64,000 nucleotides of DNA, taken from Shewanella psychropiezotolerans. GTDB lineage: Bacteria; Pseudomonadota; Gammaproteobacteria; Enterobacterales; Shewanellaceae. Of the stretch, positions 38,592 through 47,729 are shown piece by piece (the stretch's first letter is position 1; each line of letters opens with the position of its first letter). The stretch is taken from positions 2,348,001-2,412,000 of the forward strand of contig NZ_CP041614.1 of assembly GCF_007197555.1 (NCBI RefSeq). The letters run 5' to 3'. Made by a program: the position numbers and the translations under genes. Below the pieces are notes generated by a model. It did no database searches. It saw only the letters and a program-made list of their open reading frames with translations, and was not told the DNA's origin.

Positions 38592-38811
38592 TCACCGCGA
38601 TCATGGTGCGATTATCTTAAATTGGCAATATATTTAGTGTTTTATCTTGATTTTTCATCAAAAAGTCCTTTTTTTGATAAGGTAAAACGAATTGAAATAT
38701 GGACTCATTTGAAGATAGTTAAGGGGCGTATGTTTAGCAAGATCCCCACGCTGTATGCCTGTTCACAAGACTAAAAAGTCTAATCTGTGACTCTGTGATA
38801 ACTGCTTGGCA
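38592..38811. other. non-coding stretch with decayed GGDEF remnants
   Basis: About 220 bases upstream of the EAL frame. On the minus strand the part next to the frame encodes GGDEF-like pieces in three frames; the remainder shows no start, promoter or other structure that I can support. Confidence 0.45.
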
Positions 38812-38836
38812 TAAAAAAGGCCGCAATGCGGCCTGG
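38812..38836 (-). terminator. Rho-independent terminator of the DUF481 gene
   Basis: On the minus strand, GGCCGCA and TGCGGCC pair tightly and are followed by TTTTTTA, about 27 bases past the stop. Confidence 0.85.
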
Positions 38837-38863
38837 ATAGTGAGTGATTATCCCATATGGGTA

Positions 38864-39982
38864 TTAAATATCGATACCGAAACCGATAATGAACTGATAG
38901 TCATTTTGTTTAGGGAAGCTCATATCGGCATTTTGCTGTGGCTGGTTAATGTGATCCCAGACTAAAGAAAGATCTAAATCAAACATGTCGGTCAGTTCGA
39001 TAGAGAAGCCGGCTAATGCATGGTGAGTATACCCGCCAGATGCATCACTACCATAGTTAACTCGGTAGAGTGTATTGAAGTCAATATCAGCGGTGATCTC
39101 TGTATCAAAAACGGTTTCAATCACTAGAGCTGCACTGGTTTCACTCTCACTTTGACCCTCTAAAACATCATCAAACTTAGTATAAGTGTATGCAGGACCG
39201 CCACTCACGCTCCAGTTCGTTTTGGATGAGTCGATAATGTCGTAACCGATACCGAAACCGACCGTAGCCTTATATTCATAGTTAAGAAAAGGGTCAATAT
39301 AGATTTCAGCGAAGATAGGACGTAAATAGAACTGCTTCGATAAGTACCAGTCAAAATTGGTGTTAATACGGTGATTATTGATGGTGTTATCACCATCTGT
39401 TTTCGAGTAGTTACCTATATAATCAAGGTTGTATCTAGACTCTGTGGTGCGACGGAGTGCATTAGCTATGGCGCTATAATCGACTTGATCTGTATTCCCT
39501 GAACGTAGATTTGCACCTAGGGATATTTTGCTCGACCAGTAGTTCGCTTCTGTTTGCTCACCAGCGATAATCGTCATGATTTGAGTGCGGTCAAATTCAA
39601 CGTCATCAATAAAAGTCTTGCCCTCTTTAATGAGCAATTTACCAGTACGCGTCGTAAGGTCGGTAAAGCCAACACTGACGACACTGTGGCTCTGAAGAAC
39701 CTTAATATCATCCCAGTCAATGTATAAAGTATTGAGTTCATCACTCTCAAACTCTAATTTGTCATCATAAAGGTTTTTAACTTCACCTTTAAGGAGTTCA
39801 TTAGAGCTTAACTGTATCCAATCAAAATCTGCATCGACAGGTGGAGATAAATCCCCTGGATTTAGCTGCACCATTTGAGGCTTTAAGGAACTGGTGGCAA
39901 GTGCACTAGTGCTGAAAATTAACGGTAGGCATAGGCCCGCTGCACTGATACAGAACGTGATGGTATTGAATGGGCTCTTCAT
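38864..39982 (-). CDS. DUF481 outer-membrane beta-barrel protein
   Basis: The 372-residue product has a signal peptide (MKSPFNTITFCISAAGLCLP, ending ALA near residue 30) and an N-terminal region with short beta repeats (GEVKNLYDDKLEFESDELN and TGKLLIKEGKTF). From about 150 it is a DUF481 (YdiY-like) barrel, beginning WSSKISLGANLRSGNTDQVDYS and ending with an aromatic-type strand (YQFIIGFGIDI). ATG 39982 with GGGAG 8 bases upstream is chosen; a frame reaches 40051 but adds unlikely residues before the signal. It is likely a porin-like protein of unknown substrate. Confidence 0.8.
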   Translation of the reverse strand: MKSPFNTITFCISAAGLCLPLIFSTSALATSSLKPQMVQLNPGDLSPPVDADFDWIQLSSNELLKGEVKNLYDDKLEFESDELNTLYIDWDDIKVLQSHSVVSVGFTDLTTRTGKLLIKEGKTFIDDVEFDRTQIMTIIAGEQTEANYWSSKISLGANLRSGNTDQVDYSAIANALRRTTESRYNLDYIGNYSKTDGDNTINNHRINTNFDWYLSKQFYLRPIFAEIYIDPFLNYEYKATVGFGIGYDIIDSSKTNWSVSGGPAYTYTKFDDVLEGQSESETSAALVIETVFDTEITADIDFNTLYRVNYGSDASGGYTHHALAGFSIELTDMFDLDLSLVWDHINQPQQNADMSFPKQNDYQFIIGFGIDI

Positions 39983-40167
39983 AAGCCAGCTCCCTGAATA
40001 AACTAATTCTAAATATTTGCTTATTTTATATAAAAGGCTATTAAGCGGCAATTTTCTGCCGAGTTTATTATTTTTTCGGGAGGTGGAACACAGTTTTAGT
40101 GTTAAATAGCTAAAAGTTTAAAACTGCGCTTGAGAATGGGATAGTCAATTCGATGCCTGTGGTGGAC

Positions 40168-40808
40168 TCACTCTAAAATTTGTGTCACCCAAGGCTGTAC
40201 GAAGTCGGCAATCTGCATCTGTGCCTGAGCATTGGGGTGAATTCCGTCTCTTTGCATCAATTTGGGATAGATGGCGATATCTTTCATGAAGAAGGGCATA
40301 AGGGTTATTTCATGCTCCTCTGCCAACTGGCTATAGACATCGGCAAACATCTGCGCATATCTGGGGCCATAGTTTGGCGGTACCATGACCTCACTCAAGA
40401 GCACTTTTGCATGAGTCTGTTTGGATAAGATGATTATTTTTGTAAGATTTTCTTTCAGTTGTTGGGGAGTAAATCCGCGTAATCCGTCATTGCCTCCCAA
40501 TTCAATCAAGACGAGCTTAGGTTTACCAGATTCAAGCAGGGCGGGGAGTCTACGTAATCCCCTGCCGTGGTTTCACCACTCACTGAGCCGTTTATTATCT
40601 CATGTTTCGGTAGTTGAGCTCTTAACAAATTGACCCAACCTTTATCTTCATCGATACCATAGCTTGCACTTAAGCTATCTCCTAGGATTAATATAGGGGC
40701 GGCTAATACTTGAGTGCTAACGAACAGGCAGGTTAAGGTTAGCAGAGTCAGGAAACGTCTAAGTAAGATGGAATAGAAGGGTTTTATGTCAGATATCAGT
40801 GCTATCAC
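40168..40808 (-). pseudogene. tesA: TesA-type esterase, one-base frameshift
   Basis: Two frames together make a TesA (SGNH hydrolase; thioesterase I, lysophospholipase, arylesterase). The first reads a signal peptide ending QVLAAP, then ILILGDSLSASYGI with the catalytic Ser, and GSVSGETTAG. The second resumes RRLPALLESGKPKLVLIELG, GGNDGLRG (the Asn motif) and DGIHPNAQAQ (Asp and His). The break is at a four-C run (40559-40562, plus strand), where one more base would restore the frame. No ATG lies in frame before the signal peptide; GTG at 40808 is the best start but uncertain. It diverges from ybbA, as in E. coli. Confidence 0.78.
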
Positions 40809-41538
40809 AGTTAAGAATCTCGTTAAGTCAGTGGCTACCCAAGAGGGAGAGCTTACTATCCTCAACGGCATCAATATGGATGTCAAGCATGGAGAAAGTA
40901 TCGCTATTCTTGGGCCATCAGGGTCTGGGAAGTCGACCCTGCTCGGCTTACTCGCGGCGTTGGACTCTCCGAGTTCCGGTGAGATCATCTTAGACGGTAT
41001 TGCCATACAGCATTTAGATGAAGAGAAGAAGGCGGCAATGCGAAAGCAGAAAGTCAGCTTTATTTTTCAATCATTCATGTTGGTCGATACACTCAATGCG
41101 TTGGAAAATGTCATGTTGCCCGCCGAATTGGCTGGAATATCTCAGGCCAAAGAGAAGGCTAAGGCCATGTTGGACAGAGTAGGCTTAAGTCATAGGCTGA
41201 ATCATTTCCCCAATCAGCTCTCTGGTGGTGAGCAGCAACGCGTCGCCATCGCCAGAGCATTTATTTGTGAGCCCAAGGTGTTATTTGCCGATGAGCCCAC
41301 GGGAAACCTGGATGCAGCCAATAGTAAGAAGGTGGCGGACATGTTGTTTGAGCTCAATCGCGAGAGCGAGACGACACTCGTGTTAGTGACTCACGATCTG
41401 GTGTTGGCTAAACGATGTGAGCGTCAGTTGCTGATGGACTCGGGTGAACTGAGTGAGGCTAGAAATAATATGTCAGATGCCACTAAGCCTAAGGTTGTCA
41501 TAACAGATAGTCAGCTAGCTAAGGCGGAGGCGAGTTAA
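40786..41538 (+). CDS. ybbA: ABC transporter ATP-binding protein YbbA
   Basis: YbbA (250 residues) is the ATPase of a LolD/MacB-like exporter. It has Walker A GPSGSGKST (43-51), the Q-loop FIFQSF, the signature LSGGEQQRVAIARAF, Walker B VLFADEPTGNLD and a switch His in LVTHD. It partners the permease ybbP; the two reading frames overlap by TAATG. The C-terminal tail of about 25 residues is longer than needed. In other bacteria this pair sits next to tesA, and the substrate is unresolved. Confidence 0.93.
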   Translation: MSDISAITVKNLVKSVATQEGELTILNGINMDVKHGESIAILGPSGSGKSTLLGLLAALDSPSSGEIILDGIAIQHLDEEKKAAMRKQKVSFIFQSFMLVDTLNALENVMLPAELAGISQAKEKAKAMLDRVGLSHRLNHFPNQLSGGEQQRVAIARAFICEPKVLFADEPTGNLDAANSKKVADMLFELNRESETTLVLVTHDLVLAKRCERQLLMDSGELSEARNNMSDATKPKVVITDSQLAKAEAS

Positions 41539-43990
41539 TGGAGATGAGTCTGGCGTGGCGTTTGTTTAAACGTGAACTCTTACAAGGGCAACTAGTGCTC
41601 ATCGTTTTGGCTATCACTCTGGCTGTGTTATCTGTGACAGGATTAGCACGAGTCAGTGAGCGATTACAGTTAGCCATCAATGGCCAAGCATCCAAATTTA
41701 TAGCTGCCGATAGAATCATCAACTCACCGACTAAACTCGATGAGTCAATTCTCGCCAAAGCCGATGAGATAGGATTGGAGCGAGTCTCCAGCTTACAGTT
41801 TAACTCTATGGTATTTGCGGATGATAAATTTCAATTAGTCACGGTCCGTGCCGTGGAGCAGGGATATCCTCTTAAGGGCAAGATAGAGCTTAACTCGGAT
41901 AGCCGTGTTTCCTTACCTGGCTTGGGAGAGATTTGGTTTGAAACCCGTTTGGGGGCTTATTGGGTTACCCCAAATCCTTAGAGCTAGGTAAGGCTCAGTT
42001 TACCTTGAGTGAGGAGATAGCACGCTTACCCGACGCCGGATTTAACCCATTTGCTTCCTCGCCCGTGGTCTTGATGCGTATGACGGATGTGGCCGGAACC
42101 GGTGTGATCCAGCCTGGCAGTCGAGTGACCTATCTGGCGCAATTTACCGGTAATGAGACTCAACTGAAACGGTTCGAAGCCTATGTTAAACCGCTGCTCA
42201 ATAACAGTCAGCGTTGGATAGATGTGCAAACGGGTGACTCACCCATCGCCGATGCGGTTAAACGGGCGGAACGTTTCCTCTTACTCGCCAGTCTACTGGG
42301 TATTGCGCTGGCCTGTGCGGCTATCGGCATCGCCGCACAGAGGTATTGCCAACGTCATTATGATGTCGTCGCCATGCTTAAGACTTTCGGCGCTTCGGGT
42401 AAACAGATCCGGACCTTGTTTGGCATGCACTTGCTGTTAGTGACCTTGCTCGGGGTTGTGCTTGGTTTGCTCGGTGGTTTTGTTTTAGATATGGCAATCA
42501 CCTTCTTGTTACCGCCTGAAATCGCCGCCTATTCTCCGCCTTTATCCAGACCTATATTACTGGGGCTCGCCACCGGATTTATCAGCGCCTTTATGTTCTC
42601 GGCCTACCCCTTGATGAGGTTATTATCTATTCCGCCTCTGCGGGTTTTGCAGCGTCAGTTAGAGGGATTGCAACTGGGGATGTGGCTTCATCTGCTATTG
42701 AGTCTGACTGCCATGGCGCTGTTGGGGTATCTGTATTCCGGCAGTCTGGTATTGACCCTGACGGTTGTCGCCGGTGTGCTCTTGCTGGGCTTACTATTGA
42801 GCGTGTTAGGTTTTTTCATGATCCGTATGGGTCATAGTGTGGGCATGAAAACCACTAACCCATTACAGTTAGCCCTAGCGGGTCTGAGACGTAGGGCGAA
42901 ACAAAATGCCATACAGCTCGTGGGTTTCAGTAGTGCACTGGTATTATTGTTGACCATTTTCGCCTTGAGGCAAGACTTACTTAATGAATGGCAGAAGCAG
43001 CTGCCCGAAAATGCGCCAAATTATTTCTTAGTCAACATAGCTCCCGATGAGGTTAGCCCTTTAGAGCGCTATCTGGCTGCCAATACGGTTAAAACCACAG
43101 ATATTTATCCTGTGGTCAGAGGTCGCTTAACGGCGGTGAATGGCGAGAAGTTCCTCACATCTGAGCAGGTAGAGGCAGGGGGCGAGGGCAGGCAAGGGAT
43201 TTCACGTGAGCTCAACCTCACCTGGCGAGACAGTGTGCCGCCAAATAATGAAATACTGACAGGGGAATTTAATGTTAACTCAGACGAGGTGTCGGTTGAG
43301 TCGGGTATTGCGGAGCGCTTGGATCTTAAGATAGGCGATAGTCTGACCTATATCATAGATAACCAGACCTTAGTCGTTAAGGTTGGCAGTATTCGCGCCG
43401 TGCATTGGGAGACCATGCAGCCTAATTTCTTCATGATTTTCACTAAGGAGTCACTGGGGGCGTTTTCCTATACTTCGATGGCAAGCTTCTATCTCGAGGA
43501 TAATAAGTCTCAGGTCATTCTGGATATCATCAAGCAATTTCCTACGGTATCCATCATAGATGTGGGCACCATGATCAAGCAGTTGCGACAGATAATCGAT
43601 CAGGTTTCCCTGTCCCTCACCTTGGTGTTAGTGCTGGTGGTGTTGGCCAGTAGCCTGGTAATGATAGCGCAAACCGAGGCGGGCATGGCGAGCAGACAAA
43701 GAGAGCTGGCGGTGTTACGAACCTTCGGCGCATCGGGCTGGTTATTGAGGATGGCAACCGGACTCGAATTCGCCTTGCTGGGCACCATAGCCGGATTACT
43801 GGCGGTGATAGTTGCCGAGTTTATTCTCTATCTGCTCAAGACTCAGGTGTTCGAATTGAATGTCTATATGCACTGGCCTTGGTGGGGGCTGGCACCCTTG
43901 TGTGGTGCTGTCACTGTCGCACTTTTGGGTGTGTGGCGTTGCCGACAGTTGCTACAAAAGTCTTGCAGCGACTTGCTTAAAGCGGGCTAG
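41538..43990 (+). pseudogene. ybbP: ABC transporter permease YbbP, one-base frameshift
   Basis: Two frames add up to about 817 residues, close to E. coli YbbP (804). The first (41538-41981) reads MEMSLAWRLFKRELLQGQ, has the first membrane helix and part of the periplasmic region, then ends after LGAYWVTPNP. The second (from 41960) resumes GYPKSLELGKAQFTLSEE and runs through eight or more membrane helices and FtsX-like segments (RQRELAVLRTFGASGWLL). One extra T near 41957-41960 would join them. Function of the pair is unknown. Sequencing error or true inactivation both fit. Confidence 0.8.
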
Positions 43991-44006
43991 CGTTCACGCT
44001 TTGATG

Positions 44007-44036
44007 AAGGCGAAGCCGCAAGGTTTCGCCTTTTTC
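44007..44036 (+). terminator. Rho-independent terminator after ybbP
   Basis: GGCGAAGCC and GGTTTCGCC pair around GCAA, followed by TTTTTC, about 17 bases past the ybbP stop. Confidence 0.8.
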
Positions 44037-44139
44037 ATTTCGATTTACGGGCCCCTAGATTGCTTATTTTAACCGTTTATAGGCTTGCTATTACTCAGTG
44101 GGTTTCTGCAATTGAGAAGCTAGATCTATACTCACAGTA

Positions 44140-44826
44140 ATGACATCTAATTGTGAGTTTAAAAGTCATGGTATGGTCTTTCTGAAGCTGGGGTTCTTAT
44201 TATGTATTTCTGGTATTTTTTTCTCTTGTGAGATGCATGCCGAAGTGCAAAGAGTGCAAACCGCCCCCGTTGAGCATTGGCAACAAGCGTCTGCAAGAGG
44301 TCAAGCAGTCGTTTGGACTCGAGAAGTGCCAGGCACCTCGATCAAAGAGTTGAAGCTGGAGGCGATAATCGATGCGCCTATCGAACAGGTATGGCGAACG
44401 CTGACCCAAGTTGAGCATTACACCAAGTTCTTGCCTTATATGGATGAGATCAAGGTCGTCAAACAAGAGGGAGTGAATAGAGCTTATGTCTACCATAGAG
44501 TTAATCCGCCCCTGGTGAGTCAAAGAGACTATACCTTACTGGTAGTTAATGAAGTGGACACAGAGAAGGGGCGATATTATCGTTATTGGACCCAGAGGAA
44601 CCAGTACGGACCTAAACCCATAAAGGGAATAGTACGTTTAGTCGTTTGTGATGGCAGCTGGTCTCTCACTGCTCGAGAAGATGGACGTACCCAGGCGACG
44701 TATTGGCTGTATACCGACCCTGCGGGCAGTATTCCAGCTTGGTTTGCCAATACTGTCAACACCAGCGGCTTGTACGATATCTTATGGGCCATAGAGGCCA
44801 GGGCCCAAGATCTGAGTTGGCAATAG
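44140..44826 (+). CDS. START/SRPBCC domain exported protein
   Basis: The 228-residue protein has an N-terminal hydrophobic signal (MVFLKLGFLLCISGIFF) starting at the internal Met at 44173, so that start is a plausible alternative. The rest is a START-like (SRPBCC) lipid-binding fold: LEAIIDAPIEQVWRTLTQVE, FLPYMDEIKVVKQEG, VSQRDYTLLVVNE and a final amphipathic helix. It may bind a hydrophobic molecule in the periplasm. It stands alone between ybbP and the convergent yfcH-like gene. Confidence 0.72.
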   Translation: MTSNCEFKSHGMVFLKLGFLLCISGIFFSCEMHAEVQRVQTAPVEHWQQASARGQAVVWTREVPGTSIKELKLEAIIDAPIEQVWRTLTQVEHYTKFLPYMDEIKVVKQEGVNRAYVYHRVNPPLVSQRDYTLLVVNEVDTEKGRYYRYWTQRNQYGPKPIKGIVRLVVCDGSWSLTAREDGRTQATYWLYTDPAGSIPAWFANTVNTSGLYDILWAIEARAQDLSWQ

Positions 44827-44843
44827 CCTTTTAGGAATAGGTA

Positions 44844-45767
44844 TTACTTGGCATTCTCTATCAGTGAAGAAAATGCCTGCTCTAACTCAGGATAGGTAAA
44901 TTTAAAGCCCGCTTCCTCAGCTCTGGCGGGAAGTACGTATTGACCTTGGGTTAACAACTCTGACATCTCTCCCAACAGCAGCTTTAAAATAATGGTGGGC
45001 ATTGGCATTAATGCCGGACGAGAGAGTGCTTGTCCTAGCAGTTTAGAAAACTTGTAATTACTCACGGGAGTGGGGGCGGTGGCATTAAAGATCCCCTGAC
45101 ATTTTGTCTGCTTGAGTAAAAACATGATTAAATTAATGTGGTCGTCTTGATGGATCCAACTCATCCCTTGCTGACCCGTCCCTATGGGTCCCCCTAAACC
45201 TAATTTAAACGGTAACAGCATTTTGGCCAGTGCACCGCCGGATAAACCTAATACCAGTCCAGTACGAATTATGCAGACTCTGGTGTTGTCTGACTGAGCG
45301 GATAGCGCAAGCTCCTCCCAGTGAGAGCAAACTCTTAAGGGGAAGTCATTGGTTGTTCTTTCATCGAGTGAGGTTAACACATAGGTCTCATCGATGGGCT
45401 GAGCACCTTGCTGGCCATAGATACCTACTGCAGATGCACTTATCAATACCTGAGGTGGACTATCACTGGCTTTAATTAACTCAGCAATACGTGAAGTCAT
45501 GTCCCAGCGACTCTGACAAATCAATTGTTTCTGTTTTTCTGACCAACGTTTATTGACAATCGGCTCACCGGCAAGATTAATCACGGCGTCAAACTCATTA
45601 AAATCTGATAGTGAGGTCAAGTTTCCCAAGTATTGATGTTCTGCACCTAGCTGGTGGTGAGCCGAGGCGGGAGAGCGGGTTAAAATAGTCAGTTTATTTT
45701 CATGACTCAAGACTCTGACAAGCTGGTGGCCAATGAATCCTGTCGCACCTGTGAGCAATATTTTCAT
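44844..45767 (-). CDS. yfcH: NAD-dependent epimerase-like protein (TIGR01777)
   Basis: The 307-residue protein is an SDR-type nucleotide-sugar-epimerase-like enzyme: MKILLTGATGFIGHQLVRVL with the GxxGxxG loop, INLAGEPIVNKRWSEKQK, RSAVGIYGQ-like VGIYGQQG with the active Tyr, and ILKLLLGEMSELLTQGQYVLP near the end. It resembles E. coli YfcH, and the neighbouring folX strengthens this. Its substrate is unknown. Confidence 0.88.
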   Translation of the reverse strand: MKILLTGATGFIGHQLVRVLSHENKLTILTRSPASAHHQLGAEHQYLGNLTSLSDFNEFDAVINLAGEPIVNKRWSEKQKQLICQSRWDMTSRIAELIKASDSPPQVLISASAVGIYGQQGAQPIDETYVLTSLDERTTNDFPLRVCSHWEELALSAQSDNTRVCIIRTGLVLGLSGGALAKMLLPFKLGLGGPIGTGQQGMSWIHQDDHINLIMFLLKQTKCQGIFNATAPTPVSNYKFSKLLGQALSRPALMPMPTIILKLLLGEMSELLTQGQYVLPARAEEAGFKFTYPELEQAFSSLIENAK

Positions 45768-46089
45768 GGTTCAGCTTTTCTAAAGGTGAGATTAGTCATA
45801 GATTCAATTGTAGCAGAGAGATGTGTGTTGTCGCACAAAGCCTTTATATTTATGATGTTTTCGACATGTAAACGGACTGAAATTGAATTACTTGTCTATC
45901 ATTATTGGCTAAGGTCTGTATTTAACTCGGGCGGGCTTGGTTCACTTTGGGACAGGGTAACCTGTGTAAACTCTGATGTGAGTGAATGTAGCGGCTGAAG
46001 TCAAGAACCTGAGATGTCAGGTTCTTGACTATCAATACGGGGTAAACTGGTCCAAATCATTAATCGGTATAGCTCGTGATTACTGACAC
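45768..46089. other. intergenic region between folX and yfcH
   Basis: About 320 bases with no credible gene. It contains a perfect 13-bp inverted repeat at 46000-46029 (listed separately) and, at 46060, a TAATCGGTATA sequence that resembles the end of the MITE-like element. Confidence 0.55.
46000..46029. repeat. perfect 13-bp inverted repeat
   Basis: GTCAAGAACCTGA and TCAGGTTCTTGAC flank a GATG loop with no mismatch. Neither strand has a following T run, so it is not an ordinary terminator. It lies 60 bases past the folX stop on the minus strand. Confidence 0.75.
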
Positions 46090-46473
46090 TTACATCTTGT
46101 TATTTTTACTGTAGCAAAGCGAGAGAGACACAGAATCTGCGAAACGAAGTGCATGAGGCTTATCTATTTCGACACTTGCAAACTCGACCCAAGCGTGGTC
46201 GCTGGCGATGTTGAGCACCTGACCGGTAAGGTTTTCTAATAAATTAAATCGATTGTGTTCAACTAATTCGATGATTTTTTTGGTGATTGTGCGATAATTC
46301 AGCGCATCATCCATATTGTCACTGTTACGTGCTTTATTAGCACAATAATGAATTTCAGTATTGATTAAAATATCTTGTTTGTTTTGAATTTCGTCATCCT
46401 TGATGCCGATAAATGTCCTAAGACGTAGATTTTTGATGCGGATGATGGCGATTTCTGGTCTCATACTAGTCAT
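46090..46473 (-). CDS. folX: dihydroneopterin triphosphate 2'-epimerase
   Basis: FolX (127 residues) epimerises dihydroneopterin triphosphate at carbon 2' and is a relative of FolB aldolase. It matches E. coli FolX over its length: [50 protein letters not shown] and [17 protein letters not shown]. It lies upstream of the yfcH-like gene, as in E. coli, with a 322-base gap. Confidence 0.92.
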   Translation of the reverse strand: MTSMRPEIAIIRIKNLRLRTFIGIKDDEIQNKQDILINTEIHYCANKARNSDNMDDALNYRTITKKIIELVEHNRFNLLENLTGQVLNIASDHAWVEFASVEIDKPHALRFADSVSLSLCYSKNNKM

Positions 46474-46559
46474 TGCTCCATGCTGAAGTTATTTTTATTA
46501 CGAGCTATTAGTTATTAAGCCTATCAATCTATTAGTTAATCATGAAGGATTATATTCAT

Positions 46560-47639
46560 ATGCCAAGAGTTGATACCCAATCTGTTGCGTATAAAGGTTT
46601 CGCGATCATGGCATTTATTGTCGTGATCTTAGCCGGAATTAAGGCGGCAAGCCCGATTGTGGTGCCATTTGTGCTTTCGGCATTCATTGCCGTGATCTGT
46701 AATCCGGTTATTGGCGGAATGACACGGTTTAAAGTGCCAAGATCTTTGGCTGTTCTCCTCTTGATGGTGTTTATTGTCATGCTGGGGTTGTGGTTAGCGC
46801 AAATTGTCGGCAGTTCAATCAATGAGTTTTCTAATCAGTTACCACACTATCGTGATCAGCTGGTGGAGCAATTTGGTTGGATTGTTCAAAAGCTGCAGAG
46901 ACTCAATATCATCATCACCAAAGAGCAGATCTTGGACTATTTCGATCCCGGTATCGCCTTATCCATGACCACTAACATGTTAACTGGCGTGGGTGGTGTG
47001 ATGGCTAATCTGTTTTTAATCATTCTTACCGTGGTGTTTATGCTGTTTGAGTCTCAGACCTTGCCTAGGAAGCTACATTTTGCTCTGGATGATCCTGAGA
47101 TGAGAATGCAGCAGATAGATAAGTTTTTGCATTCGGTTAATCAGTATATGGTGATTAAGACGCTAGTGAGTCTGGCGACTGGTGTGATTGTTGGGTTCGG
47201 CCTGGCAATTATCGGGGTGGATTATGCGCTTTTATGGGGGGTCATCGCCTTCCTGTTTAATTACATTCCCAATATAGGTTCAATTATCGCCGCTATTCCT
47301 TCTGTGCTATTGGCATTTATTCAACTCGGCCCAGCAGCAGCAGGGGCAACGGCTCTGCTTTATTTCGGCACGAATATGGTCATGGGTAACGTAGTTGAGC
47401 CTAGATATATGGGTAAAGGTTTAGGTCTTTCTACCTTGGTTGTTTTCCTATCATTAATCTTCTGGGGCTGGTTATTAGGCTCAGTAGGCATGTTATTATC
47501 GGTACCCTTAACCATGATTGTCAAAATCGCCCTCGAATCGAGTCAGGGAGGGAGCTGGTTAGCGATATTGCTGGCCGATGATGTTGATGATGTTAAGCCG
47601 GATGATAATGATAAAGAGGATATGTCTCAGAACGTTTAA
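46560..47639 (+). CDS. tqsA: AI-2E family transporter TqsA-like
   Basis: The 359-residue protein has seven to eight membrane helices and matches E. coli TqsA (AI-2 exporter family): IVVPFVLSAFIAVICNPVIGG, LNYIPNIGS-like FNYIPNIGSIIAAIPS, VVEPRYMGKGLGLSTLVVFLS and LIFWGWLLGSVGMLLSVPLT. ATG 46560 has AAGGA 10 bases upstream; the frame is open to 46542. An acidic Asp-rich tail (DDVDDVKPDDNDKED) is peculiar to this protein. Transport of AI-2 is from homology only. Confidence 0.88.
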   Translation: MPRVDTQSVAYKGFAIMAFIVVILAGIKAASPIVVPFVLSAFIAVICNPVIGGMTRFKVPRSLAVLLLMVFIVMLGLWLAQIVGSSINEFSNQLPHYRDQLVEQFGWIVQKLQRLNIIITKEQILDYFDPGIALSMTTNMLTGVGGVMANLFLIILTVVFMLFESQTLPRKLHFALDDPEMRMQQIDKFLHSVNQYMVIKTLVSLATGVIVGFGLAIIGVDYALLWGVIAFLFNYIPNIGSIIAAIPSVLLAFIQLGPAAAGATALLYFGTNMVMGNVVEPRYMGKGLGLSTLVVFLSLIFWGWLLGSVGMLLSVPLTMIVKIALESSQGGSWLAILLADDVDDVKPDDNDKEDMSQNV

Positions 47640-47663
47640 GTTTTGTCGGCGAGATTCGAATAT

Positions 47664-47698
47664 TAACAAAGCCACTGATACGTGGTTTTGTTGTTTTT
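47664..47698 (+). terminator. Rho-independent terminator after tqsA
   Basis: AACAAAGCCAC and GTGGTTTTGTT pair around TGATAC with GU and AT pairs and are followed by GTTTTTAT. Confidence 0.7.
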
Positions 47699-47729
47699 AT
47701 AGAGAAATAAATTTCTACAAGTGAGAGAA

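Noticed and set aside
38391..38774. 127-codon plus-strand frame opposite the EAL gene
   Set aside because: It is antisense to a coding region and has low-complexity composition; no support as a gene.
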